Source: Terebella lapidaria (lineage: Eukaryota; Annelida; Polychaeta; Terebellida; Terebellidae). Taken from it: a stretch of DNA of 64,000 nucleotides. Made by a program: the position numbers and the translations under genes. Position 1 is the first letter of the stretch, and the number at the start of each line of letters is the position of its first letter. The notes below the pieces were generated by a model. The model had not been told where the DNA came from. It did no database searches and saw nothing but the letters and a program-made list of their open reading frames with translations. The DNA lies in contig OX424563.1 of NCBI GenBank assembly GCA_949152475.1, forward strand, positions 15,225,001 to 15,289,000, given 5' to 3'. This document shows positions 38,601 to 50,600 of this stretch, piece by piece.

Positions 38601-41600
38601 CTTTTGCTTCACTTACCTAAAGGATTGATGGTCTAATAATATTATAACCATACTAAAATCCTCCATGAACAAAACTTCACAACATGCTCAAGCAGTTTTA
38701 TTACATGAATGTGGATACCAAACCTGTTCCTTGCTGATTGTTGATTTCTTGAGAGTCACAGACAATCCGTTAGTCGACACCACCATATTGGATTTTGGAC
38801 CCTTCTGCCACGCTATGGCAGGTTTATTCGGTGTCATTTCCCACTCGTCTCCTTCACTGTCATCAGACGGGGGTGAAGACAACCGGGCCGCAGCTGCAGC
38901 ACCTACGATTCACACAACCAAGTGAGGCAAGTACATGTATATACCCTGAACAAATACAAATCACTAGCAATCATGGTCATGGAAAATAATATAGGAGCAT
39001 GTGAGATCCAAAGCAAATACCTCTTCCACCGAAGGATCTTCTGTTTGGGTTTGACTTAGGTTCTTCCTTCACTGAGGCAGTTCTGATATTCCTCTGTTTG
39101 ATGAGCTCAACCAATGACTGCTTGAACGTGTTGACAGTCTTGGGCAGTACATCTATCAGTACCACTTCCTTCACAGTTTTGGATTCCTTCAACAAGAAAT
39201 CCAGTACAGCTTCACAGATGAGTTCTGTCGCTTCCTTCAGAGGGTAGTTGAAGATACCAGTGGACAGAGCAGGCAGTGCCACACTCTTCAGTCCCTCTCG
39301 GTTCGCAGCATCTAGGCTACCATAGGCTGCCTCGTACAGCTCATTCGACTTGTTTCGGTTGTTCCCTCCTCGGTCATACGTGGGACCCACTGCGTGTATC
39401 ACAAAGTCACATGGCAACCTGCCGGACTCGCGGCCCAGGAAAACATTCCCAGCTCGAACCCGGCGGTGACGTTTTATGTACTCCCAACATTCATCTTGTA
39501 TGCTTTGGCCTCCTGCATGTCAAATACCACGTCATAATATAGTTGTTTATGTTGAATATGATGTTGACTATACTAAGTGAATAAATTTATGGAATTGAAT
39601 AAATTTGAAGCAAATTATGTGCACACATTTAATTAGAAGCACATCACTTACCAGCTTCCAAAATGGCAAGTGCCAGACCACCAATGTGGTCAAGACCCGT
39701 GTTGGCAGCATTCACAATGGCATCCACCTTCAGTTTTGTGATGTCACCTTGCAGAATCTTCACTGTGTATCCTCCCTCAATGTCTACCTTGTACGTTTCT
39801 TGAAACATGTCCTTTGGCTTAGAAGGACTGTGCCTTTCTCTTGAGGATGCCTCCAGCTCCAGGTCAACAATTTCACAACAAGCCTTGAACTTCATTTCTA
39901 GAGCGGCCAGGGATTCTTTGCCTTTCTCTGACTGGAAATAATCAGACATTCCATGTCGCTCAATGGGATGGTCAAACTCGAGGACTTCTGATGCTAATTC
40001 TGTCAACTTTGCCATAACATGTGGCAGCCCAAATTTAGTCCCCCTAAACGAGTAACCACACTTGTTTGATTTCTTGACAACTTTGTACTCTACAGAACAG
40101 CTTTCGAATTTCCTGACAATGTTGTCAATCTCGCTTTTGAAGTTTGTATCCAGAAGTCTCAGGCAGCCAGCATCGAGTTGCAGAAACTGTTCCAACACAG
40201 TGTGTTCTTCGAGACATTTCACCATTTGCTCAAACACATCATCATAGATATCAGCGATGCATACAACAATCAGTTGTTGGTGTTTGCTGTCTTCAATGAC
40301 ATCCAGCACTCCCTGATATTTCTTACTAAAACTTGACTGAATATCATTCCATGCCTTGGACTGGAGAACTGGGAGGTTCTCAGGTTGGAGAACAAGAGGC
40401 TGCAGAACAACAAGCTTGTCGATGATATCTACTGCTCGCTTCAATTCTTCCTTTGTCAAAGCATGCACAGTGACTTCACTGTTGCCGACCTCTAACACAG
40501 CCACAACATTTTCAGCTCGGAACTTTGTAAAGTAGTGCTCTCGGCACTGCTTGGTCCTCAGCAAGGTGCATTTCTCAGGCGGCAATTGGCGGACAATATC
40601 CGAGACAATTCGGTTTTTGATGTTTTCATAGACAAACAGCTTTGCACATTGCACTTCCTTCGGCAGTCCTCGGATGGTCAAGTCTGTCGGACTGGAAAAC
40701 TTGAAAATCATATTGGGAAACATATCCTTCAATTGCTCAGGATGTTTATGTGCTCGCATCAGTGTGGCTTCAAAGGTCTTCAACTTAACAACCTCCTCCA
40801 CCGAACTTGTCTGCCTCTTTATCTGCTCTCCAAGCATTTCGTTCTTTTTGTGCAGTATTCCAGAAATCCGCTTGACATCTGGTTCCCAGCCAGCAACCAC
40901 CACAACGTCTTGGCTCTGATCCACCGTCACATCTGCTTCATTGTTCTTGTTCTGCTTGTAAGCTTCATCTGCTATCTCCTTCAAGCAATCTTTCAGTGTG
41001 GTAATCTTTGCCACAGCAATGGTGCTCAACAAAAGATCCACCTCATGTCGACAGAGTTCCTCCCAGGACTTGCCTTTGGGATCAGCCTTGTACTCAAGAT
41101 GACAAGTGACTGTCAGGCCTGCTGCACTGGACTTGGCTTCGTCGATAACGAATAGCCGCTTTTCTGTTAATAACTCTTGTCCAAAGTTCCTGGCGGCCAA
41201 AAAGTTGTAGATGTGTCCACCTACTGAGTCGTCTTTATGCAGGGGATGAACATACGGAGCAGGCAGGGAATTCCATGGTTTGGTGGCATCATAGTTTGGT
41301 GGTACAATTCCAAATTCTGGATAGTAACAGGACACATCGACCCTCTGGCCAGCAATCTTATGCTTCTTCTTGATCACTTTCTTCACAGCTGGATATAGAA
41401 CAAAACATGTAATACAGGTAACAAGTCATTAAGTTATGGTGATAAATTCACAGACATTCGTATATTGTATTGTACACCGTCTAAAACACAATATACATGT
41501 AAATCTATATAAAATATATATGCTTTACAATCACCTTGTGGACTGCAGCAATCAAGCACTAAGCATTTATTCTCTTCGTCAATGTGTTCAACCATGACGT

Positions 41601-44600
41601 CCTCATGTGCTTGATCTTGAAAGTAAAGCTCGACCAGTTCTCGTGACGATGGCTCAATATTGTGGACCTGTATCCTTGTTGGAAGCGACACTCGCTGAAG
41701 TGTCATCATCTGGTCTCTGATCGGTGTCACGGCAAACATCAAACCCAGGCTGATAAAATCTGCAAACCATTAAACATGAATCATAATCTTCTTGTCCCAG
41801 AGTATAATATCTGGTCATATCTGTTAAATGCTTACAAAACTCAAAATATAACACATGCTTCTCACCTGGTTCTGTGTTGAACTCCAGAAGAATGGTCTGT
41901 CCGGAGTAGCTGTAGAGAATGCTGCAGAGACTGAGCTTGTCCTTCTTTTGACCTTCAACCTTCACATTTTGTAGGTAATCTTTCAAGTCAGTAGGGCTCA
42001 CGCAAGGTGCCTCAATGATGAAGAACTTGTTCGGGTCTTTTTCTTCAAGAATAAGCTTTGGTGGCAGCATTGGCATCAGCACTTTGATGTCTATTTCGCG
42101 CTTGTTCAGCTTCAGGGGTTCATCTTCGTGTTTGTCCACAACGTTTTTGGCAGCTGCAATAGATAAAATCAATCATGCAATCCAATATGAACTAGATTCA
42201 CAAGAAAATCTCTGGGGTTAAGGAGGAAACAAATGACATGTGTCAGAAACAAAATTCATGACACTTGTTCACTTCCCTGGAAAACCGATCTACATACTGC
42301 GATAAAGGGATAACTTACACTGAGGTGACTGGAATGTGATCACAGCCTTCCCATTCTCAGCGTCCAAAAAGACATTATCGATTTCCCACCCTCCACTCTG
42401 TCGTCTGTTCTTGAAGAACAGTCGGATGAGGTCCTCTTTGGTGTCTGGTTTGATGTTGGTCACCAGTATCGCTCGAGGTCCCTCATACATTCCACTATCC
42501 ATCACCGATGTATCGGCTGGGTAGAGACTGAGCGTGGCTCCACGGTGGGTCAGAGTGCCTCTATCAACCAAACTTTGGGCATCTGGGAAAAATACACAAG
42601 AATAAACATGTAAAAGCTGTGTGGTTTGTATCGTGTGCAATAATATCTGCCCTCCACTTGACTACCACAAGAAAATGGGATCAAGAGAAGTAACCATACC
42701 TCGCCTCTGTTTGAACGTGACAACTGCCATGTTTTTGTCAGGGTGAATATCAACCCTGCTAAAGCCAGCATGTCCAGTCTTGCCTTGCTTCGTCAGCAGA
42801 GTTTTCAAATCTTTGGGTTTGATGGACTTCACACCTTCTATCAGTACAGTGCTGAATGGCTGGCTAGGATCCTGCTTTCCAACAGGCCTTTTTTCTGATG
42901 CTTTGGTAACTTTTCGCATCACTGGTTCAGGTTGGGAAGCTTTCAAACTGCAGCCCTCTAGCTGCAGATCTTTCTTCTCCAATACCCGCTTGGCAACTGG
43001 AAATAAGGCATAGAAGTCAATAATTGTTAAACTATGTTAAAGTACATGTAGGTAGGTAGGAGGTAGGTAATTTATTGACATTGAGTAAAACAATATATTT
43101 AGCATATATGCAATCACAGGCAATTTCATGGATATTAATGTATTATGCAGTGCATTGGATCAGTTTCTACCCACCAGTTTCATCCTCAAAAGTGACTTTT
43201 GCTAATCCGGAGCCTGTTTCATATTCAATGTTCTTTAGGTCACCACCTCCGGATTTCTTCTTACTCTCGAGGAACAGTTCGATAGTTCCTGCTGGTGTTG
43301 TTGAATTGATACCCTCTATGATGACCACTCGAGGGTCTACAGGTTCAGGTTCAATTTCTGGCTCCTCTGCTGCGACATTCAGTATCCGGGGGTGGACTTT
43401 CAACTGACATCCTTCATGCACCAATGGCTTCACTTCAACTCGACTTAGTACCCTTTGTGCCACTGACAAATAGATTTAGACATGTTTTATCAAGCCATCT
43501 TGCACATTTGAAGTATCTGCTGACATTCCTTGTATGCCAACAGCCCAACACTATACTAATATAATACAATCATGGGTGCTTGGGGGAGGAATCTGAGGAC
43601 ACACATATGACAGGCTTAAAATACTTTTAAACTATTCCTCTGTATAGATTTGTACTGTTTTGTATACATATATCATGTATTATATGCTTCCATAATTTGT
43701 GAACAAGTGAAACTTTTTTTCCACACCAACTGCCATGAAAGAACTAACCTTCTTGGTTTTCAAATGTGATAACGGCTGACTCAGAGCCTGGTTCATATTG
43801 GAGCTCCTTTATGTCGCCACCACCTGATTTTTTCTTACTCTCGAAGAGAAGTTCTAGTGCATCTTTCGTTAAGTCAGGGTTGATGTTCTCAACCACGATA
43901 CTTAATGGATCAACTTCCGGAGCTTTCCGTTCCTCTTCAACAGTCAGTGTCTTCCCTTCCAGTGTGAAAGGCTTAGTTCGTGAAAGAACACTCTTCACAA
44001 CTGAAAACACATTTACATGTACAAATGTACACAAACACATGACTTGTACATCATTTGATATTGATGTTATCATTTTCATCATTAAAGGATATGCAATGTA
44101 GACACAGGTAAAAGTGGGTAATGCATTACAGATAAATCAGCAAATTCACTAGGTTCTTCAAGAGGTAAAACAATAATTTTATCAGTAATTCTCTACCTTC
44201 AGGTTCTTCAAACAAGATCACTGCAAACCGCGGTTCTTGGTCAGTTTCTACAATCCTGATCTGCTCAATGTCACCTCCTCCAGACTTCTTCTTGTTTTCA
44301 AAGTACATCTCAATGACGTCCTGACTGATGTTGTCGATACCTCTTACAACAACGGGTGGCACTGTGGTTGAAACTTCCTCGTTTTTGCTAGTTTCGATGG
44401 CACTCAATCTGGTCGGGTTTGGTCGTGTTTTAGGCCTGGCTCCTCCCCGTGTGTCATTGCCACTGGTTTGTCCAGGACTGTCGCTCCCTCGACTGTAATT
44501 GTCCGAGGAATAGTTCTTATCATACTTTTTTCCATCAATCCATGTCTGTTTGTTGTCAACATTGTCGCCATACACTGCGCGTCTTTCAGCTTCCAGTTGT

Positions 44601-47600
44601 TGTCTAGAAATGTCTTCCATTTGCTGATCTGATAGCTTGTGTTTATAACCACCATCTCCATATGCAGCTTTGCTTTCAGCCTCTAGCAACCAGTCTTCCT
44701 GCCTTTTGCTCTTGGGATTCATGTGTTTCACAACTTCTGTTTCATCAATATTGTCAGCCATTGTTGCCATGCGTTCAGCTTCCAGCATTAAATCTTCAAT
44801 TCTTGTCCCATCTTTCTGTTCTCCGTACTTCAAATCCAAGTTGTCCTCCCCATATGCTGCACGTCTCTCCTTTTCCAATAAGATATCTTGAGGTTGTTGC
44901 CTGTGAATTGATCCTGGAGATGTAAACTCATACGCTGCTAGCTGTTCTCTCTCCAGGGCTTCTCCTTCAGGTGTCCATTGCTTGCTGCCTGACATGTTCT
45001 TTCTTGTGACATCTTCTGCCATCTCCTGCTGATGAGTGTCACCCGATCTCTTGCCTTGAGATGAACTTCGAGCTTTGAAAGTTGGTTTCTGCAGATCTTC
45101 ATCATCTTCTTCACCATATTTACTCTCATTTCCAGGTTTACCTTGTGAAGAAACTACATTTTGTTTCAAGTCTGCCTGCTGATGATGTGTCCTGCTTGTG
45201 TCCAGGTAGTCATCTCTTCCACTTCGTACATCACTCACATTTTTCTTGACAGATGGTGTTGTCTGACTCTTCTCTGTATCGAACGGACCATGGGGACTGG
45301 ATGTTGACAGCTTCTCTGTCATCTTCTGCCGGTCTGCGGGCAATTCCTCATTCTGTTGTCTTTTTGGTCTACTGGAGGGACCTGCATCCTCGCTGACTGT
45401 AACAGCATGAGTGTGACGACCCGATGTCGACAGCTGCTCCATCATATTCTGCCGCTCTCCTGGTAATTCCTCATTCTGTTGTCTTGTCCGTGTACTGTAC
45501 TCTGGACCTGCATCAGACTTGTGAAGCTCAGAAATTCTCACAGCTTGTCCTGGAGTCACGACCTTCTCATCTCTGGCTCTCCCACGCCCCTGGCCAAGGA
45601 CCCCAATCCCAGGGAGACTGCTGGCTTCTAGACCTGGAGGGAAATGGATCTTTGACTTTTCCTCTCGACCAGAAGCAGCTCCACCCTCTGCAGAAACTGT
45701 TTGCATTCCGCCTCCTACAGGTTGACGTGGTGAATCAGTCAACTTGTCATTGGCAGCATACTGTTTATTACTCGGTTCACGTTCTTGCCTTTTTTCAGAT
45801 GGAGTTGAAATCAGGTTTCTCTCGTGTCTGACCTCTGTATGATCTGTACTATGATTCGTTTTACCATAGTAACCAGTGGAATGAGTCATAGCTGCAGAAC
45901 TCCCAGTCATTGCCTCTGGAACTGCAGCTTGGCGAGATGATTCTTCGCCAGTCTGAGAGATATGTCCTGTGTCGAGTGTGCATGCCCTCTTCTGGCTCAA
46001 AATGATCATTTCTTGTACCTTTTGGAGATTCTCTACTCTGACACGCACCAGCTTTCTCAACGATTCTTCAATCTCATTTATCTGTTCTGATTTGTCACAT
46101 TCAGGATCAATTCTTTCCACCATCTGTTTTTTCCTTTTCGGAATTTCATACATGTATACATAATCTCCCAACACACTGGCAGGCACAGGCTTCCCATTGT
46201 TCGCAGCAATCAGATACAAAATAACTTCTTTTGAGGTGAGTACGGGATGGTCCTTCTGATGATAAATATGTATGGAATATATAACACACACATTCACAGC
46301 CTTATCATGTATATCTTAAATGGAATTTCATGTTAAATCCATAATGATAATCATGTCCATAATGAGTATCATAATGATAATGTTAGTATCCATAACATAT
46401 ACATATATTTTGTCAATAAATTACTACTACTACTATAGGAATTTTTAAATATAAAATATAAAAAATGATAATATATCTGTATATAGGTGTTCAAAAAAAT
46501 TCAGGATATCCTGGTTGGACATGAGTACAAAAAAATTGAGAGATGGTCAAACAGTGGTGTAAATGAAAACAACAATATTTTTAAGCCTTATTATGATTGT
46601 CTTCATTGTTCAACAGCCACTCACATTTGCCTCTGCTATGCGTCCTGCTGCAGTCTGGTCAGGTTCCCTTGCTGGTGATCTGGCCTGCTTGTCTAATGTC
46701 TCATGGTGCAGGACTTCCCACAGCCCAAACAGCCGTGCTTCTTCTTTTTCTTGCAATGCTTGCAAGAGCCTATTTGCTGATTTCATATCAGTTCCGCTGG
46801 AGGTAACTTTGAGTGTTTCAAATACCTCTCTGAACTTTTTTTCAATTGTTCCTTGTATTTCTTGTTTGGACATCTGCCTCAGGTTTGTTTCACTGATATT
46901 GATGTACATTTTCTCATCTTGACCCTGTTTCAATGACCGTTCACCTGCACTGTCTTCACCCGCTGACCTGTCCACAGGCGACCTGTCCATGGTTGATCTG
47001 TCCATGGCTGACCTGTCCATTGCTGTCCTATCCATTGTTGTCTTATCCATGGCTGACCTGTCCATGGCCGTCCTGTCCATTGCTGACCTGTCCATGGCTG
47101 ACCTGTCCATGGCTGACCTGTCCTGGGCTGACCTGTCCATGGCTGTCCTATCCATTGCTGACCTGTCCATTGCTGACCTGTCCATGGCCGTCCTGTCCAT
47201 TGCTGACCTGTCCATGGCTGTCCTGTCCATTGCTGACCTGTCCATGGCTGACCTGTCCATGGCCGTCCTGTCCATTGCTGACCTGTCCTTTGCTGACCTG
47301 TCCATGGCTGTCTTATCCATTTCTAACCTGTCCATGGCCGTCCTGTCCATTGCTGACCTGTCCATGGCTGTCCTGTCCATGGCTGTCTTATCCATTTCTG
47401 ACCTGTCCATGGCCGTCCTGTCCATTGCTGACCTGTCCTTTGCTGACCTGTCCATGGCTGTCCTGTCCATTGCTGACCTGTCCTTTGCTGACCTGTCCAT
47501 GGCTGTCTTATCCATTTCTGACCTGTCCATGGCCGTCCTGTCCATTGCTGACCTGTCCATGGCTGTCCTGTCCATGGCTGTCCTATCCATTGCTGACCTG

Positions 47601-50600
47601 TCCATGGCTGATCTGTCCATGGCTGTCCTGTCCATTGCTGACCTGTTCATGGCTGTCCTGTCCATTGCTGACCTGTTCATGGCTGTCCTGTCCATTGCTG
47701 ACATGTCCATGGCTGTCCTGTCCATTGCTGACCTGTCCATGGCTGTCCTGTCCATTGCTGTCCTGTCCATTGCTGACCTGTCCATGGCTGATCTGTCCAT
47801 GGCTGATCTGTCCATTGCTGACCTGTCCATTGCTGACCTGTCCATGGCTGGCCTGTCTACGGCTGATGCTGAGTTTTTAGAGTCATCAACAGCACCTCTT
47901 GCCTTATGATCCACTTCCTCTGACTGTATCCGCCCCTGTAACTGAGTAACTGACTTCATTCATGTAACAGAGAAAATGTTTTGAAGATGATGTACAATAT
48001 ATTTTGTAATGTCATTTATCTGTAAACATCTGTTTCTATGAAATACAATGACATTATATTCACTCACACTGCTCGTGTTGCCCTTCACCTTGGTTGCATG
48101 GATATCTGATCCATCCTTGTCAGAGTAATTTACTGGTTCTGTTTGCTGCATTGACATCCATTCATCCATCAATCGCTCAATTTCTTGGTCACTTAGGAGT
48201 TTTAAAAACTTTCCAATTTCTGACAACTGGAGTTTCTTTTCTTCTTCAGTGAAATCACTTTTTTCGACTTTTTCTGTTTGTTCATCCCACACAATCTTAA
48301 TCTTCTCCAAAACTAATTTTTTAATTTCCTTCTTCGACATCTTTCTCAGCTCATGAGCTGTAATGTCAACAAAAGGTCGAGTTTTTGACGTCTTCTTTCC
48401 ACCATGCACAGCTGCTGGTGGACACATCTCTTCTGAGGAGGGCGGCTGTCTTGGGTCATCCATCTCTGCTAGGGATGGATTCTTCTGGTCAGTACTGATT
48501 CCAGCTACAACCTGGTCAGTTGTCTTGTCTGCTGCAGAAATCTGTGCCTGGAAATTCAGCTGCACAGGCTGAAAGTGTAAATACTGACCATGTATGTAAC
48601 AAACAGGTAAATAAAAATTAACCCAAGGGCTAAGATAGGTTACCGGACAATTTTGGTTTTAACCCTTTCACTGCGAGGCTCAGTGAAATCGCCTGTGCGG
48701 AGGAAAATCGCAACATAGGACATATTCTCAGATACTATAAATATTTCAACAAATAATTGGAATATTATTGTAAAACTAATATGTATTTGATACTAAATGC
48801 TATTGTCATCAATACCACTGCAAAGTCAATGAAATTTGGTTGCTACGTAGCACATTACCATGGCAACGATAACATTTTAACAAAATCATACATTTTACAC
48901 AATACTAAGTTTTTCACATCAGAAACAAAATTATGTATCCATTCCCATCGAACTGATCAGATATATCATGTTAGAGTTGACCTAAAGAGTTTACAATTGC
49001 TAAATAAATGTTTGCCATCATATTTAGCTATACTTGTCCAAATGAACAGCATATTAATATAGTAAACCGCATATATTGCCAAGTCTGCATACAAATCAAA
49101 ATTGCTATGCAGAAATAATACCTGCCGATTCTCATCTCTTCTGTAGAAGCCAATCTAAAGACTATATAACTGTGAAATGACTGACCAAATATTGCTCCTT
49201 GCACTATCTTACCGTGCGCATGCATGCTTGCGACACTCCTGTGAATTATCATAACGTTCTTGACACTCAACACTGACTTATCACATATTGTTCAGAGCCC
49301 GAGACCTTCTCGGGCTATACGCACACTGGAATTGACGTTAGTGCCCGAGACCTTCTCGGGCTATGCGCAGTGAAGGGGTTAAGCATTGTAGGTGACATAT
49401 GATTTTGAGATTTACCAGTCAAGGTCATCTTTGTGAATTTCAATGTCTCCATTAGGTATGCTGCATATGACTTCATATATGTTCATAATACAAACATATA
49501 AGATTTATCAACAAGTATTTCATTTGTAGAGGCCAATTTAACATTTTGAGATTTGCCCTTCAAGGTCGTTTAAGGTCAAATTCAAGGTCATAAAAGAATG
49601 TGCCATTTATACAGAATTTCTATAGGCAAAAGTTTAAGCTTCAGAGGCGACTTTCAAGATTTACAGACATTTATCACTCAAGGTCATCCAAGGTCAATAT
49701 CAAGGTCATCATTTGTTGTCCCATATATGACTTCCTATATGTTCATAATGCAAACTGAAGCTCTATCTACATGCATTTTATCTGTAGAGGCAAGTTTAGA
49801 GGCAATATATGACTTCCTATATGTTCATAATGCAAACTGAAGCTCTATCTACATGCATTTCATCTGTAGAGGCAAATTTGGGCACTTTTTTTACCCAAAA
49901 ATTGCTGTTTTGACCTTTCAAGGTCATCAAAGGTCAAATTCAAGGTCACCTCCAAAAACGCCATATATGACTTCCTATTTGAAAGTGCTAATATCTAAGC
50001 TCTATCTTCAAGCGTTCTATGAGTACAGTCCTGGCAGCTACTATTATGAAGGAAAAAAGTGCCAAAAATTTTCGAACTCCAAAAATTTTTTCAAAGGGTG
50101 AAAATTTTTTTTTGCCTAGAAATGACCCAAAATGGATAGTAATGCGATTTGGGGCAAAAGAATTTTCTTTTCGCCGTCCCGCCAAAAATTCAAAATGGCC
50201 GCCACACGGCGACCAGCAATTCAAGGGCAACAAAACTTATACACATCATAAAGATACATAAGGGGAATTTTTTGAAACAAAAATCTCCACCAAAATGGCC
50301 TCCAAAATTCAAAATTGGCGATTTTTCGTCAAAAATGGCCGCCATTTTGAGAAAAACGCGAAAATCCAAAAACTAAAAAATAACCCCCCTTTAAATATTT
50401 TTAGGCAGCTTTGTGCAAAATTTCAGGAAAATCCGCCTGTAAACTTTAAAGATAAAAATGTGGACGGACGACGGACGGACGACGGACGCAACGCGACGAC
50501 AATAGGTTATCGGACCATAGGTCCGGTAACCTAAAAAACATTCAATAGAAAAACACTCAAAAAACACTCAAATTGTGTCTACACAGGACACACCTGCTTT

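Noticed and set aside
46933-47909. Two plus-strand frames of over 300 codons across the minisatellite
   Set aside because: They follow from a stop-free 15-bp unit; the minus-strand frame is joined by matching splice phases to PARP14-like exons.
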